34,903 nucleotides of DNA from Catenulispora pinisilvae (lineage in GTDB: Bacteria > Actinomycetota > Actinomycetes > Streptomycetales > Catenulisporaceae), in NCBI RefSeq assembly GCF_015356865.1, contig NZ_JAAFZA010000102.1, positions 1 to 34,903 of the forward strand, in the 5' to 3' direction. The position numbers and the translations under genes are program-made. The stretch's first letter is position 1. Each line of letters starts with the position of its first letter. Shown in pieces: positions 1-9,295 of the stretch. The notes below the pieces were generated by a model. It had not been told where the DNA came from, searched no databases, and worked only from the letters and a program-made list of their open reading frames with translations.

Positions 1-278
1 GCCGAATACCGCCCCGCCGATTCCGCCAGCCCCCGGGCCGCCTCCGCCAGCCAGCCACCCAGCTCGCCGAGCTCCGCCAGGTCTGCGTCCCGCCGGGCAG
101 CGCAGCGCTCCGCCAGCAACTCCGCCGCCGGCAGTTTTCCGAACCACCGCGGCTCCACCCGCATCTCCGCCACCACCGCGCCGACCATCGCCAGCTCCGC
201 CACCCGCGCGTGCAGCGCGTCGCCGTAGGCCGTCAATATCTGCGGCTGTACCTCGAACGCGAACCCCGGACCGGACAT
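1..278 (-). CDS. Small helical type VII secretion-like protein (EspC/WXG100-like), 3' end beyond the window
   Basis: The frame is open on the minus strand from ATG 278-276 to the window edge, giving 92 visible residues. A purine-rich AAAGGGGG site lies about 8 bases before the ATG, which fixes the start. The protein has no signal peptide and is almost all helix. It carries a WFGKLPAAE motif near residue 47, followed by regularly spaced Ala, Leu and Arg residues and a GRYS segment. A Phe-Gly-x-Leu-Pro turn followed by an amphipathic helix is what I expect of actinobacterial WXG100/EspC-like proteins exported by ESX systems. The family call is from pattern only. No ESX component is visible in the window. 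Confidence 0.5.
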   Translation of the reverse strand, partial: MSGPGFAFEVQPQILTAYGDALHARVAELAMVGAVVAEMRVEPRWFGKLPAAELLAERCAARRDADLAELGELGGWLAEAARGLAESAGRYS

Positions 279-634
279 CGGACCATCCCCCTTTGGTCAA
301 TGTGTTTCGATCAGGCTACCGGCTTCCCATCCCTCCCGGTAGTCACTCGATTACCGTAAGCACCACGCTCGTCGTTCACCCGTTCGGCTCAGAGCTCGCC
401 GCGCTCCGGACGTGACGCGCGTCGCTTCCGGTGGCACTACCAAGCGGTAACTTTGTCGGGATACGATCCCCTCGGACGGCACCGTCGGTATCCGCCGGGC
501 CGCACCACAGGATGGGGAAGACCTCGCGCGTTTGACCCCATGATCGGAGCTCTGTTTTCTCGACCAGGTCCGACCATGGCAAGCTGCGGAGGAGAGACCG
601 GAGAAGCCCTCAAGCAGGAGGTCGGACAGCGATC
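279..634. other. Divergent intergenic region upstream of etfB
   Basis: This 356-base spacer separates the minus-strand helical protein from etfB. It is visibly less GC-biased than the genes. Possible promoter elements for etfB are TACGAT at 472-477, and TTGACC at 532-537 followed 17 bases later by TTTTCT. Neither is a strong match. A clear AGGAGGT ribosome site lies at 616-622, 12 bases before the etfB ATG. I see no riboswitch or terminator. Confidence 0.4.
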
Positions 635-1414
635 ATGAAAATCGTCGTCTGTGTGAAGCAGGTGCCGGACACGGAGGCCGAGAAGCGGCTCCTCCCGGAC
701 ACCCTGACCGTGGACCGGGAGAGCTCGAACCCGGTGCTCAACGAGATGGACGAGTTCGCCATCGAGGAAGCGCTCAAGCTGACCGAGGCGCACGGCGGCG
801 AGGTCGTGGTGCTGACCATGGGCCCGGACGGCGCCGACGCCGCGGTGCGCAAGGCCCTGTCGATGGGTGCGCACTCCGGCATCCTGCTGTCCGACCCGGC
901 GCTGGCCGGCTCCGACGCGGTCGCCACCTCCTACGCGATCGCGCAGGCCCTGGGCACCACCGAGTACGACCTGGTGATCCTGGGCTCGGAGGCCTCCGAC
1001 GCCCGCACCTCGCTGGTCCCGGCCATGCTGGCCGAGCGGCTGGGCCTGCCGCAGCTGACCTTCGCCTCCAAGGTGGAGATCGACGGCACCTCGATCACCG
1101 TGAACCGGCTCACCGACTACGGCCACGACGTGGTCCAGGCCCAGCTGCCGGCCGTGGTGTCGGTGGTCGAGAAGATCAACGAGCCGCGCTACCCCTCCTT
1201 CAAGGGCATCATGGCGGCCAAGAAGAAGCCGGTCGCGGCCCTGGACGTGGCCGCCGCCGGCATCGACGCCGCGCTGGTCGGCCAGGCCGCCGCGGCCACC
1301 ACCGTGGTCGACGCCGCCCAGCGCCCGCCGCGCAGCGCCGGGGTGAAGGTCACCGACGAGGGCGACGGCGGCGTGAAGCTCGCCGAGTTCCTGTCCGCGC
1401 AGAAGTTCATCTAA
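635..1414 (+). CDS. etfB: Electron transfer flavoprotein, beta subunit
   Basis: This is the 259-residue small subunit of ETF. The heterodimer accepts electrons from acyl-CoA and related dehydrogenases and passes them to ETF:quinone oxidoreductase. The N-terminus MKIVVCVKQVPDTEA and the DEFAIEEALKL segment (about residues 47-57) are diagnostic of EtfB. The adenylate-binding stretch around residues 112-130 reads LGSEASDARTSLVPAML, a common actinobacterial form, and LGLPQLT follows it. The start has AGGAGGT upstream. etfA begins 14 bases after the stop, so the two genes form an operon in the usual beta-then-alpha order. No electron-donor dehydrogenase is nearby. Length is normal. Confidence 0.95.
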   Translation: MKIVVCVKQVPDTEAEKRLLPDTLTVDRESSNPVLNEMDEFAIEEALKLTEAHGGEVVVLTMGPDGADAAVRKALSMGAHSGILLSDPALAGSDAVATSYAIAQALGTTEYDLVILGSEASDARTSLVPAMLAERLGLPQLTFASKVEIDGTSITVNRLTDYGHDVVQAQLPAVVSVVEKINEPRYPSFKGIMAAKKKPVAALDVAAAGIDAALVGQAAAATTVVDAAQRPPRSAGVKVTDEGDGGVKLAEFLSAQKFI

Positions 1415-1428
1415 GGGAGCTTTGGAAA

Positions 1429-2350
<922 letters not shown>

Positions 2351-2379
<29 letters not shown>

Positions 2380-4618
2380 TCCGCGGACTGCTCACCCGGC
2401 CGCTTCGCCCACCCGACGGGGTGGGCGAAGCGGCTTTTGGTTTCCCGGCGGAGGTGGTGGAGCTGGTGGAGGTGGTGGAGGTGCTGGAGACCGACGTGGC
2501 CGGGCTCAGCGGGCGCGGCGGAGCGCTGTGGCGGGTGTGGGGCAGCAGCAGGAGCGTCGCGGCCACGGCACCGCCCAGGAAGGCGCCCAGGGCGGCATAG
2601 ACGGGAAAGCGACGGCGGGGCGCTCGGTGGTGGGTGGTCGGCGGCTGGCTGGCAGTGGGCTCGGTGGCAGGCAGGTCAGTGCCAGATGGTTCGGACTCCG
2701 GGTCGAGTAGGACTGACGCGTAGGCGGAGCCGGGTCTAGCGGCGGTGGCGCGGCCGGGTTGTGGCGACTCGGTGTTGTCGGTTGCGGGCTCGGAGAGGTG
2801 CGCGGTGTTGGCGGAGCCGGGTCTGGCGGCGGTGGCTCGGCCGGGACGCGTCTGCTCGGTGTTGTCGGCTGCGGGCTCGGCGAGGTGCGCGGCGTAGGCG
2901 GAGCCGGGTCTAGCGGCGGTGGCGCGGCCGGGTTGTGGCGACTCGGTGTTGTCGGTTGCGGGCTCGGCGAGGTGCGCGGTGTTGGCGGAGCCGGGTTTGG
3001 CGGCGGTGGCGTGGTCGGGACGCGTCTGCTCGGTGTTGTCGGCTGCGGACTCGGCGAGGTGCGCGGCGTAGGCGGAGCCGGGTTTGGCGGTGGCGAGTCG
3101 CGGCGGCTCGGTGTGCTCGGCCGGAGCCTCGGGCCCGTGCTGCGGGCCGAGCTGATGTGCTGCCTTGACGCCGGGCTCGGGCCGGTGCTGCTCGCTATCG
3201 GCGGTGTCCGGTTGTTTGGGTGAGTAGTGCGGCAGGTCCAATGGTGTGCCGGAGGCGGCCGGTTGCTCGGCCGAGCCGCGCGGCAGGCCCGGTTCGCGGA
3301 TGCCGTCGGCCGGCGAGCCGAGCGGGGGAGTGGGCCTGCGGAGCTCGTAGCTGGCGGCCTGGCTGAGCGCGGATTGCGCCTCGGTATGTACCTGGGTCTG
3401 TGGGTTGGTCTGCGGCTTGGACTCGGCATACCGCGGCTTGCGTCGCCTGGCCCCGATCCGCGAGGGCTGAGCCGCGACCGCGTTCGCGATGTCCAGCGCC
3501 GAGTCCGCGACCGAGTCGAAGGCCGTCGTCTGGGCCGCCGAGGCCGGCCGGACCCACAGCGGGTCGGCGGCCGTGACCTCCAACCAGGCGGCGAGCTCGG
3601 CCTCGCGCCGTGCGATGTCGTCGAGCACTGCTTGCGAGAGCCAGTCGGCGGCCGGTGCGACGCGGTCCGCGATCTCCGGCGCGCTCGGGCGTTCCGTGGG
3701 GTCTTTCGCCAGACATGCGGTCAGGAGCTCGGCCAGATCGTCCGGCAGGCCGTCCAGCTTCGGCGGCTCGTGCACCACCCGGTAGAGCAGTGCGGGCCCG
3801 TCGCCGGCGCCGAAGGGGCTCTGGCCGCGGGCCGCGTAGGCGACGACCGTGGCCATCGCGAAGACGTCCGAGGCGAAGGTCGTGGGTTCGCCGACCGCCT
3901 GTTCCGGCGACAGGAAGCCCGGGGAGCCGATCAGGGCGCCGGCCCTGGTGAGCGGGACGTCGTCGACCGCGCGGGCCACGCCGAAGTCGATCAGGCGCGG
4001 GCCGTCCGGGGCCACCAGCACGTTCGAGGGCTTCACGTCGCGGTGCACGACCCCGGCCGCGTGCACCTCCGCCAGGGCCAGGGCCAAGCCGTGGGTCAGG
4101 GTGTGGAGTCCCGCCGGGGAGAACGGGCCGAAGGCCAGCAGCGCGTCGGTGATGGACGGGCCCGGCACGTACTCCGACGCCAGCCACGGCAGCTCCGCGT
4201 CGGGATCCGCCGCCACCACCGGGGCGATCAACGCCGCGCCGCCGACCCGCCCGCCGCCCGCACTGCCCGCGGCCGCGCCGCCCGCACCGGCCGCACTGTC
4301 CGCACCGGCCCCGCCGCCGGAATCCGCCGCACCGCCGCCGCCAGCACCAGGCTCGCCGCTGGTATCGCCAGCACCGGCCTCGCCGCTGGCATCGACAGCA
4401 CGACCACCCCCCACCCCCCGAGCCGTCGCCACCTCCCGCCGGAACCGAGCCCGAAACCGCGGATCCGCCGCGAGCTCCGGCCGCGCCACCTTCAGCGCCA
4501 CCGCCTCCCGATCCGGGCCCAGCGCCAGGTAGACGCGCCCCATCCCGCCCACGGCGAGCAGCGTCAGCACCCGGAATCCGCCCAGGTGGCGCGGGTCGTC
4601 TGCGCGAAGTGGTGCCAT
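2351..4618 (-). CDS. Membrane-anchored Hanks-type Ser/Thr protein kinase with repetitive tail
   Basis: The protein has 755 residues from ATG 4618; an in-frame TTG at 4627 is less likely because family members start close to this ATG. The kinase domain is intact: glycine loop around residues 22-29 (AVGGMGRV), catalytic Lys43, alpha-C Glu62, HRD with Asp194, DFG with Asp211 and an SPEQ activation-loop end. Unusually, residues about 70-126 are a Gly/Ala/Ser-rich insert between alpha-C and beta-4, where relatives have a short loop. After the kinase comes a long Pro/Thr/Ser-rich region with 29-residue tandem repeats (509-623), one membrane helix (about 671-695) and a 60-residue Ser/Thr-rich outer tail without PASTA domains. 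The gene overlaps etfA by 29 bases at the 3' end. Substrates cannot be inferred. Confidence 0.9.
2399..2438 (+). terminator. Intrinsic terminator of etfBA, inside the kinase coding sequence
   Basis: The inverted repeat is perfect. Arms 2399-2414 and 2419-2434 (16 bp each, GCCGCTTCGCCCACCC on the left) enclose a GACG loop and are followed by TTTT at 2435-2438. The U-tract lies on the etfBA side only. The convergent kinase gene is translated through both arms, as the segment KAASPTPSGGRSG of its C-terminal tail. Confidence 0.9.
2750..3094 (-). repeat. Two-level tandem repeat in the kinase juxtamembrane region
   Basis: Four in-frame units (28, 29, 29 and 29 codons) occupy 3094-3011, 3010-2924, 2923-2837 and 2836-2750. 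A partial fifth starts at 2749. Units alternate in type. Units 1 and 3 share GSAYAAHLAE and EQTRP; units 2 and 4 share GSANTAHL and ESPQPGR. The larger period is therefore a duplicated 58-codon (174 bp) block. All units keep frame. Confidence 0.9.
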
Positions 4619-4731
4619 ACCCGACAAGTTAAGAGCGATCTCGACCGGTGGGAAGACCGTGACCGTCTGTGTTCTGTTTCGTTGGGTATTGCGACCCTTC
4701 CTGACGAAACCGGCCCCCGGGGACAGCCGCC
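4619..4731. other. Divergent spacer between kinase and MBOAT genes
   Basis: These 113 bases must hold promoters for both divergent genes. They are relatively T-rich on the plus strand (GTTCTGTTTCGTTGGG around 4669-4686). I see no convincing -35/-10 pair, operator or hairpin. Confidence 0.3.
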
Positions 4732-6156
4732 TTGATCTTCCCTACCGTGCAGTTCGCGCTCTTCTTCGCCGTAGTCCTGCCCCTGTCCTGGGCGCTGATG
4801 CCGCGCCGACGCCTGTGGCGCCCCTTCATCCTGGCGGCCTCCTACTACTTCTACGCCGCCGCGGACTGGCACTACGTCCTCCTCCTCGCGGGCTCCACAG
4901 TGGTCAACCAACTCGCGGCCACCGTCATCGCCCGTCAGTCCTCGAAGAAGGTCCGCCGCGCCGCCCTGATCACCGCGATCACCCTGGACCTCGGCGCGCT
5001 CGGCGTCTTCAAGTACCTGGACTTCTTCAGCGAGAGCATCAACAGCTCCCTGGGACTCTCGTTAGGGCTGCTGCACCTGGTCCTGCCGGTGGGAGTGTCC
5101 TTCTACACCTTCCAGGCCATCTCCTACGTCGTCGACGTCCACCGCGGCCGCACCCGGCTGGCCAAACCCCTCGACTACGCCGTCTACGCGTCCTTCTTCC
5201 CCCACCTCGTGGCCGGCCCGATCGTCCGCGCCTCGGAGTTCATCCCGCAGCTGGCCACCCCGCGCGACCCGAACCGTGTCCCCATGGCGCGCGCCTTCGG
5301 CCTGATCGCCGGTGGCCTGGTGAAGAAGATGGTCATCGCCGACATGATCGGCACCAAGCTGGTCGACCCCGTCTTCGGCGCGCCCCAGGCCCACAACGGC
5401 ACAGAGACCGTAATGGCGGTCTATGGATACGCGGTCCAGATCTACTGTGACTTCTCCGCCTACACCGACATGGCGATCGGCCTGGCGCTCCTTCTGGGCT
5501 TCCGCTTCCCCGGCAACTTCGACCGCCCCTATACCGCGCGCTCCCTCCAGGACTTCTGGCGGCGCTGGCATATGACGCTGTCCCGCTGGCTCCGTGACTA
5601 CCTCTACATCCCCTTGGGAGGAAACCGCGGGGGAAGCCTTAAGACGTACCGCAACCTGATGCTGACCATGCTCCTCGGCGGCCTCTGGCACGGAGCCGCC
5701 TGGACCTTCGTCTTCTGGGGAGGTATCCATGGCGCCGGTCTCGCGGTGGAACGTGCGTGGCCTTCTATTACGAAAGCCCTAGGCTTTCGCGACGGTATCC
5801 CCGCACTGATTCCCCAGCCGGTGAAAACCACAGTGGGACGCATCCTGACCTTCCACGTGGTCTGCCTAGCCTGGGTCTTCTTCCGCGCCCCGGACCTCGG
5901 TACCGCCTTCGCCGTCCTCGGACGCCTCTTCGCCGGCGGCCCGAGCACCGGCATCCTCACCCCCACGATCGTCCTGCTCATCGCCGCCGCACTCGCCATG
6001 CAGTGGGTCCCCCGAGGAGTCGGCGCGCGGCTGCGCACCGCGTTCGTCACGCTCCCGGTCTACGCACAGGGCGTCTCCCTCGGCGTCCTGCTGCTGGTGA
6101 TCGCCGCGGTGAGCGGCGGACAGGGCGTGGCGCCGTTCATCTACTTCCGGTTCTAG
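4732..6156 (+). CDS. MBOAT-family membrane O-acyltransferase (AlgI-like)
   Basis: This 474-residue polytopic membrane protein belongs to the MBOAT family, whose AlgI/PatA-type members move acetyl groups across the membrane for O-acetylation of envelope polymers. It starts at TTG 4732 (MIFPTVQFALFF, the usual family N-terminus), with GGGGAC upstream. Family hallmarks are LVAGPIVRASEF near residue 160, the DFWRRWHMTLSRWLRDYLYIP block near residues 272-292, GGNRGG after it, and LLGGLWHGAAWT with the presumed catalytic His320. The following SGNH gene starts 16 bases after the stop, as in known membrane acyltransferase plus extracellular esterase pairs. The acceptor polymer is unknown. Confidence 0.9.
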   Translation: MIFPTVQFALFFAVVLPLSWALMPRRRLWRPFILAASYYFYAAADWHYVLLLAGSTVVNQLAATVIARQSSKKVRRAALITAITLDLGALGVFKYLDFFSESINSSLGLSLGLLHLVLPVGVSFYTFQAISYVVDVHRGRTRLAKPLDYAVYASFFPHLVAGPIVRASEFIPQLATPRDPNRVPMARAFGLIAGGLVKKMVIADMIGTKLVDPVFGAPQAHNGTETVMAVYGYAVQIYCDFSAYTDMAIGLALLLGFRFPGNFDRPYTARSLQDFWRRWHMTLSRWLRDYLYIPLGGNRGGSLKTYRNLMLTMLLGGLWHGAAWTFVFWGGIHGAGLAVERAWPSITKALGFRDGIPALIPQPVKTTVGRILTFHVVCLAWVFFRAPDLGTAFAVLGRLFAGGPSTGILTPTIVLLIAAALAMQWVPRGVGARLRTAFVTLPVYAQGVSLGVLLLVIAAVSGGQGVAPFIYFRF

Positions 6157-6172
6157 GCGACAGGAGCGAGCA

Positions 6173-7222
6173 GTGTCCGAGGAATCCGAGGAACCCCTCA
6201 CCTCCGCGCGCCAGGCCGGCCGGGTGATCCGCATCGCCTTGATCACCGCGCTGCTGCTGAACACCGCCGGCGTGGTCCGGGCCGGGCTCGGCATGCCGCC
6301 GGGGCCGACCCGGGACGCCGTGCTGGCGGTCGCGCATCCGCTGGACGCCATCGCCGGCGCCCTGGACCTGAACCGCCCGCGCACCTCGCTGGACGCCATG
6401 CTCGGCCACCCGGACAGCGTCACCGGTGACGACGGGCAGCGCACGCATCTGGAGCAGGACGCGGCCCGGCAGCAGCAGCCGGTGGTCCAGCCGTCGGCCG
6501 CCGCCCAGGCGCCGGGCAGCCCGGCGACCGCCCCCGCCGCGGACCCCGAACCGCGGCTGGCCCCGGTCGCCGCGGACGTTCGGCACGCCACCGCCGCCGA
6601 TCCGCTGCGGGTCCTGGTCACCGGCGACTCGCTGTCCGACTTCGACGGTCAGCAACTGGCCCGCCTGGTCGCCTCCGAGCACCTGCCGGCCAAGGTCCGG
6701 GTGCAGGCGCGCAACGGCACCGGCCTGACGCAGCCCTCGGTGTTCGACTGGTCCGACGAGGCGGCGCAGGAGGCCGTGGACTTCGATCCGGATGTGGTGA
6801 TCATGGTGCTCGGCGCCAACGACGGCTGGCCGCTGGACGGCGCCGACGTCGGGTCGAACGTCTGGAACGCCGAGTACTCGCGCCGGGTCGAGGCGGTCGC
6901 CCGCGACTTCATCGCCGGCGATCCGCAGCGCCGCGTCTACTGGGTCGGCCCGCCGGTCCCGCGCTCGGCGCCGTGGATCCACATCTTCGCGCGGATCAAC
7001 GACGCGGTGCGCGCGGCCGTGCCGAACGTGCCGGGCCTGCGGTACGTCGACGTCGCCGACCCCACCTCGGACCACGGCCACTACACCGACTACCTGACCG
7101 ATCCGGACGGCCACCGGGTCCTGGCCCGGCAGCACGACGGGATCCACTTCAGCTTCCCGGGCTCGGTGTTCCCGGCGCGGATCATCCTGACCGCCATCCG
7201 CGGGGAATACACACTCGGCTGA
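6173..7222 (+). CDS. Membrane-anchored SGNH/GDSL hydrolase (DUF459-like), probable O-acetyltransferase partner
   Basis: The protein has 349 residues from GTG 6173, with CAGGAGCG upstream. A single hydrophobic segment at about residues 22-42 should anchor it, followed by a Pro/Ala/Gln-rich linker to residue about 140. The catalytic domain then shows VTGDSLSDF with nucleophile Ser153, LGAND with Asn216, and DGIHFS with Asp322 and His325: a complete SGNH set. In AlgI/AlgJ-X and PatA/PatB systems a membrane MBOAT protein supplies acetyl groups to an extracellular SGNH protein, and the 16-base spacing to the MBOAT gene suggests the same here. It could be an esterase acting in the opposite direction. 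No substrate-binding module is recognisable. Confidence 0.85.
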   Translation: MSEESEEPLTSARQAGRVIRIALITALLLNTAGVVRAGLGMPPGPTRDAVLAVAHPLDAIAGALDLNRPRTSLDAMLGHPDSVTGDDGQRTHLEQDAARQQQPVVQPSAAAQAPGSPATAPAADPEPRLAPVAADVRHATAADPLRVLVTGDSLSDFDGQQLARLVASEHLPAKVRVQARNGTGLTQPSVFDWSDEAAQEAVDFDPDVVIMVLGANDGWPLDGADVGSNVWNAEYSRRVEAVARDFIAGDPQRRVYWVGPPVPRSAPWIHIFARINDAVRAAVPNVPGLRYVDVADPTSDHGHYTDYLTDPDGHRVLARQHDGIHFSFPGSVFPARIILTAIRGEYTLG

Positions 7223-7282
7223 TCGCATTGCGCATACGGGCGGGCGGTAACAGGCCCCCCACTTCCGCGTGCCCCGCGGCCT

Positions 7283-7311
7283 CCGGGTGACCCCCGGGTG
7301 CCGACCGGGTG
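7283..7311 (+). repeat. Three CCGGGTG direct repeats spaced 11 bp upstream of the cysteine desulfurase gene
   Basis: CCGGGTG occurs at 7283-7289, 7294-7300 and 7305-7311, an exact 11-bp period, or about one helical turn. The array ends 35 bases before the TAGAAT box at 7346. Its position suits an operator, but the repeats could also be a slippage product. Confidence 0.4.
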
Positions 7312-7345
7312 CCGGGCCGATCACCGCCACCGCCGCACCAGCCCC

Positions 7346-7351
7346 TAGAAT
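7346..7351 (+). promoter_or_regulatory. Candidate -10 box for the cysteine desulfurase gene
   Basis: TAGAAT fits the actinobacterial TANNNT -10 pattern and ends 11 bases before the ATG. A start site 6-8 bases downstream would leave a leader of only a few bases. No Shine-Dalgarno sequence precedes the ATG, which agrees with leaderless or near-leaderless translation. No good -35 is visible. Confidence 0.4.
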
Positions 7352-7362
7352 CGCAGCTAATC

Positions 7363-8535
7363 ATGGCCGTATATCTGGATCACGCCGCGACGACCCCCAT
7401 GCTCCCGGCCGCCGTCGACGCGATGACGGCACGGCTGGCCGTCACCGGGAACGCCAACTCCCTGCACGCCGCCGGCCGCGCCGCCAGGCGGGTGGTCGAG
7501 GAGTCCCGCGAACAGATCGCGGAGGCGCTGGGGGCCCGACCCTCGGAGGTGGTGTTCACCTCCGGCGGGACCGAGAGCGACAACCTGGCGGTGAAGGGCC
7601 TGTACTGGGCCCGACGCGACGCGGACGCCCGCCGGCGGCGGGTGCTGGCGGCGAAGATCGAGCACCACGCCGTCCTGGACCCGCTGTCCTGGCTCGCCGA
7701 GCACGAGGGCGCCGAGATCGACTGGCTGCCGGTGGACGCCCTGGGCCGGGTGCACCCCGAGACGCTGCGCGCGGCCATCGAGCGCGATCCGGACTCCGTG
7801 GCGCTGACCACCGTGATGTGGGCGAACAACGAGGTCGGGACGGTCCAGCCGGTCCAGGAACTGGCCGCGGTCGCGCACGCGTACGGGATCCCGATGCACT
7901 CCGACGCCGTGCAGGCGGTCGGGGCGCTGGAGGTGGACTGGTCGGTCAGCGGGCTGTCGGCGATGACCTTCACCGCGCACAAGATCGGCGGCCCGATCGG
8001 GGTCGGCGCGTTGCTGCTGGGGCGCAAGACAGCGGCGGTGCCGGTGTTGCACGGCGGCGGTCAGGAGCGCGACGTGCGCTCCGGCACGCTGGACACCCCG
8101 GCGATCGCCGGCTTCGCGGCCGCGGTGGTGGAGTCGGTGAAGGACCGCGAGGCCAAGGCCGATCTGCTCAGCGGCCTGCGCGACGAACTCCTGGCGCGGG
8201 TCCGGGCCGAGGTGCCGGACGTGGTGGTGAACGGCGATCTGGGCGCCGGCAGCGGGCTGCCCGGGATCGCGAACATGACCTTCCCCGGGTGCGAGGGTGA
8301 TTCGCTGCTGATGCTGCTGGACGCCCGCGGCGTGGAGTGCTCGACCGGCTCGGCGTGCTCGGCCGGGGTCGCGCAGCCCAGCCATGTGCTGCTGGCCATG
8401 GGAGTCCAGGGGGAGCCGGCGCGGGGCTCGCTCCGGTTCTCGCTGGGGCACACGTCGACGAAGGCTGATGTGGACGCGCTGGCCGAGGCGATCGGGCCGG
8501 TGGTGGCCCGGGCCCGGGCGGCCGGGGTCAGCTGA
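7363..8535 (+). CDS. Cysteine desulfurase (IscS/NifS family)
   Basis: This 390-residue PLP enzyme removes sulfur from cysteine as an enzyme-bound persulfide. The N-terminus [20 protein letters not shown] (about residues 66-74), His101 in EHHAVLDP, the PLP lysine Lys207 in TAHKIGG and the active Cys332 in STGSACSAG are all present, so it should be active. The short loop around Cys332 fits the group I (IscS/NifS) type. mnmA lies downstream, after two unrelated genes. Since MnmA needs a persulfide sulfur donor, this enzyme is the likely donor for tRNA 2-thiouridine, though Fe-S assembly is equally possible. No iscU or other Fe-S scaffold gene is nearby. Confidence 0.92.
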   Translation: MAVYLDHAATTPMLPAAVDAMTARLAVTGNANSLHAAGRAARRVVEESREQIAEALGARPSEVVFTSGGTESDNLAVKGLYWARRDADARRRRVLAAKIEHHAVLDPLSWLAEHEGAEIDWLPVDALGRVHPETLRAAIERDPDSVALTTVMWANNEVGTVQPVQELAAVAHAYGIPMHSDAVQAVGALEVDWSVSGLSAMTFTAHKIGGPIGVGALLLGRKTAAVPVLHGGGQERDVRSGTLDTPAIAGFAAAVVESVKDREAKADLLSGLRDELLARVRAEVPDVVVNGDLGAGSGLPGIANMTFPGCEGDSLLMLLDARGVECSTGSACSAGVAQPSHVLLAMGVQGEPARGSLRFSLGHTSTKADVDALAEAIGPVVARARAAGVS

Positions 8536-8674
8536 CCGGTTCGGCCGAACGGGGTATTCCAGCGGGGCGGTTGAGCGGCGAGGCATGTCCGTTTCAGGGT
8601 GTTTATATTGACACGCGAGCTTTGAAACAGGACCCTGATTCCCATTGGATCATCTCCACGACGAATGGGGCATC

Positions 8675-9271
8675 ATGCTTCGCAAGCGTTCCATGCTCGC
8701 GCTCCTGGCGGTGGCGCTGCTGTCCTTCACGGCGCTGGCCGCCGGTCCCGCCTCCGCCTCCGCTTCGGGGACCTCCGGCTCCGCCACCTCCGCCGACGCG
8801 GGCCAGAACTGGGTCCAGGACTCGATCAGCGCCCAACTCGCCCGCAAGCCCGGCGGCGTGGTCGAGGGGAACTCGATCCGCTACGCCAAGGAAGACGTCA
8901 CCCTCACCTACAAGCCGCCGACCGCGCCCGGCAGCGCCGTCGCGAACGACTTCGCCGGCTGTAGCACCAACGAGGTCTGCCTCTACACCACCAGCGATGT
9001 CACTCCCTCCGGCGTGCGGCTGAGCACCGGTTCGCTGTGGTGCCCGTGGGAGAACTCCGGCAACCTGCTGGATCTGCGTGACTACGGCCTGTCCAACCAG
9101 ATCCGCGCGGCCGACAACGAGGGTGGCTGGTGGGCCGAGGGGATCTGGTCGAACGTCGGCGTGCGCGGGGAGCAGTGGAAGATGGATCCGCACGGGATCC
9201 TCTACAACCTGAGTACGACGAACATCACCTTCGTCAACGTCTGTCTGAAGGAGAACGACCTCGAGTTCTGA
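8675..9271 (+). CDS. Secreted small protein, peptidase inhibitor I36-like
   Basis: The protein has 198 residues from ATG 8675, with GGGG a few bases upstream. A classic Sec signal peptide (MLRKRSMLALLAVALL, cleavage expected after the Ala/Ser-rich stretch near residues 28-32) shows export. The mature part has four cysteines: two in a GCSTNEVCLYTT segment, one in LWCPWE and one in VNVCLK, suiting two disulfides. The C-x6-CLY start, a LRDYGLSNQIRA core and Trp-rich strands resemble actinobacterial peptidase-inhibitor I36-type beta-gamma-crystallin-like proteins. The family call is tentative and no target protease is indicated. A perfect TTGACA sits at 8608-8613 but lacks a matching -10. A second in-frame stop lies 9 bases after the first. 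Confidence 0.6.
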   Translation: MLRKRSMLALLAVALLSFTALAAGPASASASGTSGSATSADAGQNWVQDSISAQLARKPGGVVEGNSIRYAKEDVTLTYKPPTAPGSAVANDFAGCSTNEVCLYTTSDVTPSGVRLSTGSLWCPWENSGNLLDLRDYGLSNQIRAADNEGGWWAEGIWSNVGVRGEQWKMDPHGILYNLSTTNITFVNVCLKENDLEF

Positions 9272-9295
9272 GAACCCTGAGATCCGCGAGAGCCG

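Noticed and set aside
540-638. Small upstream ORF (33 codons with stop) overlapping the etfB start as ATGA
   Set aside because: It has no ribosome site, its third-codon positions are not GC-biased, and it contains the etfB Shine-Dalgarno. Probably chance, although the ATGA overlap is tempting.
4619-4627. TTG 4627 as kinase start
   Set aside because: It adds only three residues and has no better ribosome site; family members start close to the ATG at 4618.
8608-8613. Perfect TTGACA upstream of the I36-like gene as a -35 box
   Set aside because: No TANNNT hexamer lies 16-19 bases downstream, so I did not list it as a promoter.
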